NCBI RefSeq assembly: GCF_008923245.1
Contig: NZ_WBOS01000004.1
Location: forward strand, 124,001 to 188,000
Direction of reading: 5' to 3'
Length of the DNA stretch: 64,000 bases
Source of the DNA: Cytobacillus depressus
GTDB lineage: Bacteria > Bacillota > Bacilli > Bacillales > Cytobacillaceae
Each line of letters opens with the position of its first letter. The first letter of the stretch is position 1. The notes beneath the pieces are model-generated. The model had not been told where the DNA came from. It searched no databases and was given only the letters and a program-made list of their open reading frames with translations. The position numbers were made by a program, and so were the translations under genes. Positions 17,264 through 25,162 of the stretch are shown one piece after another.

Positions 17264-17983
17264 ATGAATTCACTGAAAGAAGTTCTTTCGCAAAATAAAG
17301 GGATTACTATTTATACGCTTGCAAATTACATGAAGCAATATACTCGGAATAATTGGAAATCCGTATTGCAAGAATATAAATCGGAGTTTCAGGATGCATT
17401 TGATAAGTCAGGGGAATTTGCCTATGGTATCTTCGGACGTAAGTTGTTCGGGCCTTTGATCAAAGAAATTGAGCGTGAAGGGTTTGTCTTGGAGTCTGAT
17501 CATTTGGCTTCTTCCGTGGAGTATTGGGGGCCGCCGGAAGAACGGGAACGGTGCATGTGGCATATTTGCAAACAAGCCGATGGTACTCCAATAGGGAGCT
17601 TGGTCACCCGTGTCTTTCACGATCATACGCAGTTTCGTATACCTCGTTCACCTGATATCATAGCACTTGAGAAAACGGAAAAAAGCGAGATCGTCGAGGC
17701 GCTTTCCCGTGCTTCCAACCGCATCACCAAATATAACGAATTCACTGGTACATTTTTAACAGAAAAAATCGACAATGACGAACAAAAGGAGCAAGGTTGG
17801 GAATACAGTGTTGAGGTTGGATTGGGAGATTATCTTGAAATCGATAACCCCGAAATGAGCGAGGGGATGCTTGATCATGCTCTTTCTCTTTGGGGACACA
17901 ATAACTGGGAACTAACGTCAGTTGTTCCTTATCAGGGACGTCTAGTTGCGTTCTTTAAACGTCCTATTTTCGGAAGAGAGTAG
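17264..17983 (+). CDS. Conserved hypothetical protein (239 aa), possibly DUF6022
   Basis: Soluble protein with no signal peptide or membrane segment. Residues 1-150 are acidic and aromatic, with GEFAYGIFGRKLFGPLIKEI and a segment VEYWGPPEERERCMWHICKQ. The last 60 residues (GWEYSVEVGLGDYLEIDNPE ... NNWELTSVVPYQGRLVAFFKRP) resemble the small DUF4177-like fold. My best guess is the DUF6022 family, from memory only. The ATG at 17264 has GAGAGGTG upstream and is preferred over the in-frame ATG starts at 17216-17225. It is divergent from marR, which probably regulates it. No function is proposed. Confidence 0.75.
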   Translation: MNSLKEVLSQNKGITIYTLANYMKQYTRNNWKSVLQEYKSEFQDAFDKSGEFAYGIFGRKLFGPLIKEIEREGFVLESDHLASSVEYWGPPEERERCMWHICKQADGTPIGSLVTRVFHDHTQFRIPRSPDIIALEKTEKSEIVEALSRASNRITKYNEFTGTFLTEKIDNDEQKEQGWEYSVEVGLGDYLEIDNPEMSEGMLDHALSLWGHNNWELTSVVPYQGRLVAFFKRPIFGRE

Positions 17984-18318
17984 AAATTAAAAGTAAGCAC
18001 TGTAGTTACCTGCCTTCTAAGGTGTAGTACCATGGGAATTAAATGACTCTGTTTGTTACTTAATCAATAAAAACGAGCGCTCTTGCTCGTAGGAAACTGC
18101 GAAAGTCATTTCGGTAAGCAGATTGCAGTTGATCACACGGTTACTGTTTCTACCTAAAATTGTAGCTAACCCCCTCGATATCTTCTACTCCTTGACGTAT
18201 GGGTATCTTAGGGGTTCGCTTATATTTATTGACGTACATTTTACCCTAAAAAGCATTAATCCCTGTCAATCCTTTTTTAAGTAAAAGTCCACAATTTAAA
18301 CACGTTATCTTCAACAAT

Positions 18319-18335
18319 CTGGCCCGATTGTGGAA
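18319..18335. repeat. Dispersed repeat CCCGATTGTGGAA, copy 4
   Basis: Variant copy, preceded at once by TCTTCAACAATC, so that the two halves form an inverted repeat (TTCAACAATC with GATTGTGGAA). This suggests the parent element is a small palindrome. The gap from 17984 to here is otherwise without a recognisable gene. Confidence 0.5.
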
Positions 18336-18387
18336 TAAGAAAAATTCCTGCAAGTTGTTGTAAAAATGAGGTCATATAGAGGTCTAA

Positions 18388-18586
18388 TAAATAAAAAGTA
18401 CACCACTATTTTGATATGCTCCCCTTAAGGTAGACAGGTTAAAAATCACAAACGTTATCAAGAACGACTAAACGGCCTTAGCCCTATGGAATATAGGGCC
18501 AAAGCCGCTTAAATCAATTTTTATTATTTCCACTGTCTACTTGACAGGGAGCACTTCATTTATAAGTGATGTACTTTTTATTTAAT
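18388..18586. mobile_element. About 200-bp relic with IS-type inverted ends (MITE or deleted insertion sequence)
   Basis: Two nested pairs of inverted repeats bound this block. The outer pair is ATAAAAAGTAC near 18391-18401 with GTACTTTTTAT near 18571-18581. The inner pair is TGCTCCCCTTAAGGTAGACAG at 18418-18438, split by two mismatched bases from its partner CTGTCTACTTGACAGGGAGC at 18533-18552. Between them is a stem-loop with GCCCTAT / ATAGGGC flanked by CGGC / GCCG (about 18474-18506), like the terminator hairpin seen near IS3-type ends. No transposase remains. Beyond it, CTACTCT and AGAGTAG near 18609 and 18655 form one more stem. No gene is seen in 17984-18736. Confidence 0.55.
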
Positions 18587-18736
18587 GTGTGACATTAAAG
18601 ACAAACATCTACTCTACACAATAAAAGGGTACATTCACTTGTCTTTAATTTTACAGAGTAGTAAGGGCTTTAACTAATACAAAAGCTATTTCTAAATTAG
18701 TGGAGGTCGGAGTGGGATTCCCCCCGACCCACCGAT

Positions 18737-19990
18737 TTAAAAAACTATCGGGATATTCAAGTTATATAACGCACGGGGCCGTCCTTGCTGATAGGTCATT
18801 TCTTCGCCGACAATTTGGATATAGCCATGGTCAACGAGCTTTTTAATCATTCTTTCCGCTGTACGTCTTGAGACTTGAAGGTAGTCTGCTAAATCAGCGG
18901 AGGTGAAATGCTGCCACCCGCTATCCTTGGCAAAATCAATGATTTTTGCTAGATTTGCTGGACTCAATTTTGCTTTTTGAGCAATTAAATATAAATCCGG
19001 ATGATCATTTACAAGTTTTTGTTGTTTTTGTGAGTGAGGAAAAGGCCCAAGCAAATCTTTATTTTCAGTTAGAATATAACAGGAATGATGATTCTTTTCA
19101 GCAAAGCTTAAAGCAACTAAGGCATTTTTTTCCGCTTCTTTCATGGTAGCGCCGTAGCCGAATCCGATGAAGATTTCCTGATTTTCTAAAAAACTAAAAT
19201 CATTAGGGTTTAATGCTTCAATATCACCGCGAGTGCTGTACAAAACAAATAAAGAATCATTTCTTTGTTGGACTGTTGCAAAGATTTCATGGGCAAAAAT
19301 ATCAATGCTTTTCCGTTGCTCTCCATTGGATGAATTTACGGAAATGTACCCAACAGCGACTTGAGCGGACTGGCTTTTCACATATTCAGCTTTCGCCTTC
19401 GCTTCCTGCAGACCGCGAATTAATGTTGTTTTCGGGTCAGCCATCCGTATAACGGGTACACCGAGAGTAAATAATTGATCATAAACAGCATGCACACTCG
19501 TGATGGCTAAATCGATTTCTCCCTTCTTCCATAATGAATGATGAAAGGTCACAAGCTCGTCAAACTTAAATAGCTCACTAAGTAAAATATTTCCATAGTC
19601 CATAATGTGCAGAGGTCCAGTTTCAATATCAATAGCATCCAGCACGTTTGACACAATCGAAGAGTCAAATAAATCGATAGATATGCGCTCAAAGGGAATA
19701 TTCTTATGGTATAATACCGCAAGAAGGGTAGAAGCAATTGTCATTTCATCCTGTGCCAAATAGACGACTGGAATGGGCAGCTGATCATGTAGCTTTTTTG
19801 TAAATAAATATGGCAATGTTCCAGAAAGGAAGATGACATCACAAGGCTTAATTTGTTTCAATAATTGTGAAGCTTCCTGCGGATTTTGATAAATATATCC
19901 GTCCAATTCAATATTGGAGACTTGATGAGACACAGATTGAATTCGATCGAAGAATTCAGCAGACCCTATAATAGCAATTCTCGTTTGCAT
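18737..19990 (-). CDS. Large HTH transcriptional regulator with sensor-like N-terminal domains (417 aa)
   Basis: Three parts are visible. Residues 1-160 look like a periplasmic-binding-like alpha/beta sensor (MQTRIAIIGSAEFFDRIQSV, CDVIFLSGTLPYLF), recalling the PrpR N-terminal fold. Residues about 205-315 resemble a degenerate GGDEF-like fold (QVAVGYISVNSS ... IFIGFGYGATMKEAEKNALVAL). The C-terminus has a winged HTH (SADLADYLQVSRRTAERMIKKL) ending in YQQGRPRALYNLNIPIVF. It is divergent from the dipeptide epimerase gene with an 104-base gap, so it most likely controls that operon in response to a small ligand. The minus-strand ATG at 19990 follows a GGTGAACG-type site. Family name unknown to me. 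Confidence 0.75.
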   Translation of the reverse strand: MQTRIAIIGSAEFFDRIQSVSHQVSNIELDGYIYQNPQEASQLLKQIKPCDVIFLSGTLPYLFTKKLHDQLPIPVVYLAQDEMTIASTLLAVLYHKNIPFERISIDLFDSSIVSNVLDAIDIETGPLHIMDYGNILLSELFKFDELVTFHHSLWKKGEIDLAITSVHAVYDQLFTLGVPVIRMADPKTTLIRGLQEAKAKAEYVKSQSAQVAVGYISVNSSNGEQRKSIDIFAHEIFATVQQRNDSLFVLYSTRGDIEALNPNDFSFLENQEIFIGFGYGATMKEAEKNALVALSFAEKNHHSCYILTENKDLLGPFPHSQKQQKLVNDHPDLYLIAQKAKLSPANLAKIIDFAKDSGWQHFTSADLADYLQVSRRTAERMIKKLVDHGYIQIVGEEMTYQQGRPRALYNLNIPIVF

Positions 19991-20094
19991 CGTTCACCTC
20001 TATAGGAGAATTTTTATTTTTTTAATTAACGACTATTTAACGACAACTATATCAAAAAAGTTGAAAATTTTATACAGAAATGAGGAAAATTTAT

Positions 20095-21204
20095 ATGAAA
20101 ATTACAGCTATTCATCTTCACGCCATTCATTTACCGCTTCATGTTCCTTTTGTCGTCAGCTATCATTCTTACAATGACATGCCATCATTGATCGTTAAGA
20201 TTGAAACAGACGAGGGAATTATCGGCTATGGAGAGGGAGTGGCTGACGAGCATGTAACTGGGGAATCATTGCAAAGTATTTTTCAAATTATAAAACATAC
20301 ACTAGCTCCTGCTCTTATCGGTCAAAACCCAATGGAGATTGAGAAAATACACGATATTATGAATAAATCAATTTATGGAGCGCCAACTGCTAAGGCAGCA
20401 ATCGATATTGCCTGCTTTGATATTATGGGCAAAAAAATGCAACAGCCCGTGTATCAGTTAATTGGCGGCCGTTATCATGACGAGTTTCCGATTACACATG
20501 TGTTGAGCATCGCTGAACCTGAAAAGATGGCAAGTGAAGCGGCTGAAATGCTAGAGCAAGGCTATCGTTCTTTTAAAATGAAGGTTGGAACAGATGTAAG
20601 AAAGGACGTTGAGCGTATTCAAGCTGTTCGTGAGCGTGTCGGTGAGGACATCGCCATTCGCGTTGATGTAAATCAAGGCTGGAAAAATAGCGCCAACACC
20701 ATTGTTGCATTGAATCAATTGCGTGATTGTAACCTCGATTGGGTAGAACAGCCGGTTGTGGCGGATGATATCGATGGAATGGTTGAAATTAATCAGAAAA
20801 CAACGATTCCTCTTATGATTGACGAGGGTCTTAAAGGTCAGCGCGAAATGTTAGAGATTATTCAAAAACGTGCGGCACATAAGGTAAATATTAAATTAAT
20901 GAAGTGTGGGGGCATCTACCCTGCGGTCAAGCTTGCTCATCAAGCAGAGCTTGCTGGCATTGAGTGTCAAATCGGGTCGATGGTCGAGTCTTCTATTGGA
21001 TCAGCAGCCGGTTTCCATGTTGCTTTTTCCAAAAAAGTGATTACAAGGGTAGAGTTAACAGGTCCATTGAAATTCTCAAAGGATGTCGGCAACTTGCATT
21101 ATGATGTTCCGTTTATCCGTTTAACTGAAAAAGCGGGGTTAGGCGTAGATGTAAATGAAGAGATACTGAACGAATTAACTGTCTTACAGGATGTCGTTCG
21201 CTAG
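20095..21204 (+). CDS. Dipeptide epimerase, enolase superfamily (369 aa)
   Basis: Probable L-Ala-D/L-Glu epimerase or close relative, of the muconate-lactonizing subgroup. The catalytic lysine pair is in SFKMKVG (about residue 163), metal ligands are Asp in RVDVNQGW, Glu in WVEQPV and Asp in MIDEGL, and the second catalytic lysine is in NIKLMKCGGI. The N-terminal capping domain starts MKITAIHLHAIHLPLHVPF. Such enzymes recycle murein peptides or racemise other dipeptides. The ATG at 20095 follows GAGG by 9 bases; an in-frame ATG at 20080 overlaps that site and is rejected. The acetyltransferase gene starts 14 bases after the stop, so they form an operon. Confidence 0.87.
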   Translation: MKITAIHLHAIHLPLHVPFVVSYHSYNDMPSLIVKIETDEGIIGYGEGVADEHVTGESLQSIFQIIKHTLAPALIGQNPMEIEKIHDIMNKSIYGAPTAKAAIDIACFDIMGKKMQQPVYQLIGGRYHDEFPITHVLSIAEPEKMASEAAEMLEQGYRSFKMKVGTDVRKDVERIQAVRERVGEDIAIRVDVNQGWKNSANTIVALNQLRDCNLDWVEQPVVADDIDGMVEINQKTTIPLMIDEGLKGQREMLEIIQKRAAHKVNIKLMKCGGIYPAVKLAHQAELAGIECQIGSMVESSIGSAAGFHVAFSKKVITRVELTGPLKFSKDVGNLHYDVPFIRLTEKAGLGVDVNEEILNELTVLQDVVR

Positions 21205-21218
21205 GGAGTGAGAGTGAA

Positions 21219-21920
21219 TTGAGTAAACTATATGAAGGAACTCTAAATGTACATGGGCAAACAGTGCCATTTTTCGTACAGCAATTAACAATGCAACATT
21301 TAGGAAAAATATTAAAAGTGCAGGAGCAGGTTGTTGCCCACTTGAACGGAAAAAGTACGCTGCAGCCGCTGACAGAGGAAGAGTTTCGCTATATTTTAGA
21401 AGGAAATGGAATGATGATTGGCGCTTTTGATGGGAAAAAACTAATCGCGTTCAGAGCATTATTAGTACCTATTATGGATGAAGAGCATTTAGGGCTGGAT
21501 ATTGGTCTGCCAGAATCGGATCTTTCAAAAGTGATTTATCAGGAAATTTCAAATGTCCTTCCAGATTACCGTGGAAATCAGCTTCAGAAAACATTAGCTA
21601 AAGTGATTATGAAAGAGTTATCTAAGAATAATCACGGCTATCACTATGTTTGCTGTACTGTTGCTCCTTTTAATATTCCGAGCTTAAAGGACAAATTTTC
21701 TCAAGGCATGCGGATTGCGGCATTAAAAGAGAAGTATGGCGGGAGCTTGCGCTATATTTTTGTTATGGATTTGGCTGAGCAAGCTGATCTGGAGTGGACG
21801 GAGAGCACTTTCATTCCGATGGAGGATACTGCTGCACAGCAATTGAAGCTGTCTGAAGGCTGGAAAGGGATTCAAATGGAGAATCGGGACGGCAAGCTGT
21901 GGGTGGAATATAGGAAGTAG
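21219..21920 (+). CDS. GNAT-like N-acetyltransferase family protein (233 aa)
   Basis: The middle third looks like an acetyl-CoA-dependent GNAT fold: NGMMIGAFDGKKLIAFRALL, then NVLPDYRGNQLQKTLAKVIMKE, where the RGNQLQ segment matches the pyrophosphate-binding loop (R/Q-x-x-G-x-G/A). It starts with TTG at 21219 behind GGGAGTGAGAG. It is translated with the dipeptide epimerase just upstream, so it may modify an amino acid or peptide from that pathway; this is inference. A terminator is not obvious; a tandem repeat follows instead. Confidence 0.75.
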   Translation: MSKLYEGTLNVHGQTVPFFVQQLTMQHLGKILKVQEQVVAHLNGKSTLQPLTEEEFRYILEGNGMMIGAFDGKKLIAFRALLVPIMDEEHLGLDIGLPESDLSKVIYQEISNVLPDYRGNQLQKTLAKVIMKELSKNNHGYHYVCCTVAPFNIPSLKDKFSQGMRIAALKEKYGGSLRYIFVMDLAEQADLEWTESTFIPMEDTAAQQLKLSEGWKGIQMENRDGKLWVEYRK

Positions 21921-21940
21921 TGAGAAAGAGGTTATATGAT

Positions 21941-22111
21941 TGCCATGAGCTGTCCATGGTAACCGTTTAAGGTGAGTCATTTGAAAAATGGTAGTCATGA
22001 GTTGTTCATAGTAACCGTTTATGGTTAGTCTTCCGAAAAACGGTCGCCATGAGCTGTTCATGTTAACCGTTTAAGGTGAGTCATATGAAAAACGGTCGCC
22101 AGGAGCTGTTC
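21941..22111. repeat. 52-bp tandem repeat, three full copies and part of a fourth
   Basis: The anchor ATGAGCTGT recurs at 21945, 21997, 22049 and (as AGGAGCTGT) 22101, a constant 52-base period. Each unit holds GTAACCGTTTAAGGTGAGTC and AAAAACGGT, so CCGTTT and AAACGG give an internal stem. Copies differ at several positions, so the array is not new. It fills most of the gap after the acetyltransferase gene; the remaining bases to 22269 show only the next gene's ribosome binding site. Confidence 0.85.
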
Positions 22112-22269
22112 AAGACTACTCTTTAAGTAGAATCCCTATTTAGTTTAAACTTCTCTCTAATCCTCACCCGAAAAAAACGCAATCAATTGGTCATAATATA
22201 AACAAAAACAATTTGCGCCTAAAGGAATTTTTCGGTAGGATGGTAACGTAGTGAAAGGAGAGAGCTTTT

Positions 22270-22455
22270 TTGGGAAGTAATATACAAGATAAAAACAACC
22301 AAGTAGTATTTTTAAAACAACGATTAAATATGTTCCTTGATGTACTTGATGCAATTGAGCCAGAAGAGGCGGATCTTGAGGACATCGATCGTTTAATCGA
22401 AATTATTGACGATATTGAATCGAAATGCCGCGAATTTAATAATCGTGATGAATAA
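22270..22455 (+). CDS. SE1561-family small protein (61 aa)
   Basis: Short acidic, helical protein, MGSNIQDKNNQVVFLKQRLN followed by MFLDVLDAIEPEEADLEDID and RLIEIIDDIESKCREF. This is the pattern of the SE1561 family, conserved across Bacillales and Staphylococcus with no known function. It begins with TTG at 22270, 8 bases after AAAGGAGA, and ends directly in a strong terminator, so it is its own unit. The sequence is predicted to be all-helical, perhaps a coiled-coil pair. Confidence 0.85.
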   Translation: MGSNIQDKNNQVVFLKQRLNMFLDVLDAIEPEEADLEDIDRLIEIIDDIESKCREFNNRDE

Positions 22456-22480
22456 AGAGCCGTTTGGCTCTTTTTATTTT
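22454..22480 (+). terminator. Terminator of the SE1561-family gene
   Basis: AAAGAGCC (22454-22461), loop GTTT, GGCTCTTT (22466-22473), then TTATTTT. The stem starts inside the stop codon. Confidence 0.9.
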
Positions 22481-22559
22481 GTACAAAAAAATACCCAGCT
22501 AATTTAACCAAACATGTTCTATGAAATTCATTCCAGTTTCGTTATATATGTAAAGATTT

Positions 22560-22579
22560 GTTCATCTTCCGTTCACAAT
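22560..22579 (+). promoter_or_regulatory. Candidate HssR binding direct repeat upstream of hrtB
   Basis: GTTCATCTT (22560-22568) and GTTCACAAT (22571-22579) form an imperfect direct repeat with an 11-base period, about 43 bases before hrtB. The HssR box of S. aureus and B. anthracis is a GTTCATATT-type direct repeat, so the match in sequence and place is good. Confidence 0.6.
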
Positions 22580-22621
22580 GGAGGTTTAGTCTAAGTTTGT
22601 CAAACGAGAATGGAGGAATGA

Positions 22622-23659
22622 ATGATGAACCTTGCATGGAAAGAAATGAAGAAAAATAAAGTAAGATTTATGATTTTAGGTTCCATTGTTTTTCTTGTTA
22701 GTTTCCTAACTTTTATGATTTCAGGTTTAGCAAATGGATTATCACAAGACAACGCTGCCCTAATTAAAGATTTACCAGAGGGCCAATTTTACATGAGTAA
22801 AGATGCAGATGAAACTTATAATCTGTCCAAAATAGATCGCCGTACTCAGGATGAAATATTAAATACACAAAAAGATGCTGTAGCTTTTTCCATTCAAATG
22901 GGCTTTTTAAATGATACGACTGGCAAGCAACATAGCATTGCTTTCGTTACATCCACTGATTCAAAACTATTTAAACATGTGAAACACGAGGAAATCATAC
23001 TAGATCGAACTTTAAAGGATAAAGGGATCAAGGTTGGAGATATATTAACGAATAATCAATTTAGCGGCAAGTTTATTGTAAAGGGTTTTGTTGATCAAAA
23101 GAAATACAGTCATGCCCCTGTTGCTTATATTAATATGGAGGATTACAAAGAAATTTACCGAGTGGAAGAAATGCAATTGATGTTCCTACCTGGAGGAGAT
23201 TCTTCACAAGGATTCACGGGCTTACAATCATTTTCAAAGAAAGATTTTCTCCATACGATTTCAAGTTATAAAGCAGAACAGCTTTCTTTAAATATGATTG
23301 TTTGGTTTTTAGTTGTCATTAGTGGAATGTTGTTTGCTATCTTTTTCTATATGATGAACGTTCAAAAAATGGGTTTATACGGTATTTTAAAAGCAATTGG
23401 TCTAAAAACAAGTAAATTGTTCAATATGATGTGGACTCAAATGGTTTTCATTACAGTTACTTCACTTGTTATGTCTATTTTACTCAGTCAAGTCTTTCAA
23501 TTAATTGCGCCAAAAGGAATGCCTTTTAGTTTACCTCTTGAAACAACAGCGCAGTTATCTTTCGTATTCCTAGTTATCGGATTTATTGGGGCTTCACTAT
23601 CAGGGCTACAAATAAAAAAAGTCGAACCATTACAAGCGATACAACAGGGAGAGGTTTAA
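22622..23659 (+). CDS. hrtB: Heme-efflux ABC permease HrtB (345 aa)
   Basis: Membrane subunit of the HrtAB system that removes toxic membrane heme. It starts MMNLAWKEMKKNKVRFMILG, close to staphylococcal HrtB in pattern. Layout is typical of MacB/FtsX permeases: a helix at about 17-40, an extracytoplasmic domain to about 215, and three helices (about 220-245, 275-300, 315-335), the latter pair forming the FtsX domain ending KKVEPLQAIQQGEV. GGAGG precedes ATG 22622 by 5 bases and ATG 22625 by 8. It is followed after one base by hrtA, then by hssR and hssS, the full heme sensor set. Confidence 0.88.
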   Translation: MMNLAWKEMKKNKVRFMILGSIVFLVSFLTFMISGLANGLSQDNAALIKDLPEGQFYMSKDADETYNLSKIDRRTQDEILNTQKDAVAFSIQMGFLNDTTGKQHSIAFVTSTDSKLFKHVKHEEIILDRTLKDKGIKVGDILTNNQFSGKFIVKGFVDQKKYSHAPVAYINMEDYKEIYRVEEMQLMFLPGGDSSQGFTGLQSFSKKDFLHTISSYKAEQLSLNMIVWFLVVISGMLFAIFFYMMNVQKMGLYGILKAIGLKTSKLFNMMWTQMVFITVTSLVMSILLSQVFQLIAPKGMPFSLPLETTAQLSFVFLVIGFIGASLSGLQIKKVEPLQAIQQGEV

Positions 23660-23660
23660 T

Positions 23661-24374
23661 GTGGAAATTTTTACAATTGATAAAGTTAGAAAAACGTTTA
23701 TAAATGGTGAGGTAGAGGAAGAAATATTAAAAGGAATTAATCTTACCCTGAAAGAGGGTGAGGTAACAGCATTAGTGGGTGCATCAGGCTCTGGTAAAAG
23801 TACGCTTCTTACAATCGCTGCGGGACTTCAGCCTACATCAGAGGGACAAATCATATTCGAAGGGAAAAATATGACTGTCATGAGTTCAGAGCAAGTTCGA
23901 AAAGTACGAGCAAGTAAATTTGGTTTTGTCTTTCAATTTGCCCATCTTGTTCCTTTTCTCACAGTAGCTGAACAATTAATGCTCATGCTAGATGTTTCTG
24001 AATCGAAATTAAAGAAACAAGAACAAAAAAGAGAAGTTGATCGCATTCTAAAATTAGTTGGAATGGACCATCGGAAAAATGCCTATCCATCTTCATTGTC
24101 AGGTGGAGAGAAGCAGCGAGTGGCCATTGCTCGTGCAATGATTCACAAGCCTAAAGTTCTCTTCGCAGATGAACCAACGGCAAGTTTAGATTCAAAAAGA
24201 TCTAAAGATGTCATGTCATTAATCCAAGATTTAACGAAAACCCTGAACATTACTACCTTGATGGTTACCCACGACGAAGAGATGCTTTCTTATGCAGATC
24301 ATATCATTAAAATGAGCGATGGTCTCATTCTGTATAATAAAGATTCAAACCTTGCACCAAAGGAAATGGCATAA
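23661..24374 (+). CDS. hrtA: Heme-efflux ABC ATPase HrtA (237 aa)
   Basis: ATPase that powers HrtB. It has Walker A GASGSGKST, the Q loop FVFQFAHLVPF, signature LSGGEKQRVAIARA, Walker B VLFADEPTASLDS and switch His in MVTHDEE. The length and the FQFAHLVPFLTVAEQL segment agree with HrtA. It starts with GTG at 23661, one base after the hrtB stop, with GGGAGAGG upstream, so the two are translationally linked. The C-terminus extends about ten residues past the usual core. Confidence 0.9.
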   Translation: MEIFTIDKVRKTFINGEVEEEILKGINLTLKEGEVTALVGASGSGKSTLLTIAAGLQPTSEGQIIFEGKNMTVMSSEQVRKVRASKFGFVFQFAHLVPFLTVAEQLMLMLDVSESKLKKQEQKREVDRILKLVGMDHRKNAYPSSLSGGEKQRVAIARAMIHKPKVLFADEPTASLDSKRSKDVMSLIQDLTKTLNITTLMVTHDEEMLSYADHIIKMSDGLILYNKDSNLAPKEMA

Positions 24375-24478
24375 AATTAATATTATTTTTTATCCAGTCC
24401 TGTCATATTGCGCGGGGCTATTTTTTTATATAGAGTTTTAGAAGAAAGGGTTTAATTTTTACTAATATAGGAGTAATC

Positions 24479-25162
24479 ATGATGACGAACATTTTAATTG
24501 TTGATGACGATATCCATATTTTAAAGCTTGTACAAATTCATTTATCTGAACAAGGTTATAAAACATTCACAGCAAAAAACGGAATCGAAGCTTTGGAGAT
24601 TCTTCATAAGGAAATATGTGATTTAGCAGTGGTGGATGTCATGATGCCTTTTATGGATGGCTATACTTTAACGCAAGAGATCCGCAAGCAGTGTAATATT
24701 CCGGTCATCCTTTTAACAGCGAAAAATCAAATCGAGGATAAGGAGCAAGGATTTCAGGCAGGAACGGACGATTATTTAGTGAAGCCTTTCGAACTGAAGG
24801 AATTAAGCTTTCGGATAAAGGCCTTATTACGGCGATATGATAAGAAACTAGATGAATCTATTGTTCGTGTAGGTAGTACAACCATGAATAAAAATAGCTA
24901 TGAAGTGCAGATTGGGGACCGAACGATCCTTTTACCTTTAAAGGAATTTGAACTTTTGTATTTTTTAATGTCAAAACCTATGCAAGTGTTTTCCAGAGAC
25001 CACTTAATTGAATATATTTGGGGTTTAGATTACGAAGGAGATGACCGAACAGTAGATGTTCATATAAAACGATTAAGAGCACGTTTTTCTAAATTGACAG
25101 ATGATTTTCAAATAAAAACGGTTCGAGGGGTTGGATACTCACTGGAGGCAAAGCGGGAATGA
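24479..25162 (+). CDS. hssR: Heme-responsive response regulator HssR (227 aa)
   Basis: OmpR/PhoB-type regulator. The receiver domain has acidic residues Asp10/Asp11, phospho-acceptor Asp53 in AVVDVMMPFMDG and Lys103 in DDYLVKPFE. The winged-helix domain (about 125-225) contains LPLKEFELLYFLMSKP and GDDRTVDVHIKRLRARF. The arrangement with hrtBA and the kinase identifies it as HssR, which activates hrtAB when heme is in excess. The ATG at 24479 or 24482 follows AGGAG. A 104-base gap separates it from hrtA, so it may have its own basal promoter. Its end overlaps hssS by four bases. Confidence 0.9.
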   Translation: MMTNILIVDDDIHILKLVQIHLSEQGYKTFTAKNGIEALEILHKEICDLAVVDVMMPFMDGYTLTQEIRKQCNIPVILLTAKNQIEDKEQGFQAGTDDYLVKPFELKELSFRIKALLRRYDKKLDESIVRVGSTTMNKNSYEVQIGDRTILLPLKEFELLYFLMSKPMQVFSRDHLIEYIWGLDYEGDDRTVDVHIKRLRARFSKLTDDFQIKTVRGVGYSLEAKRE

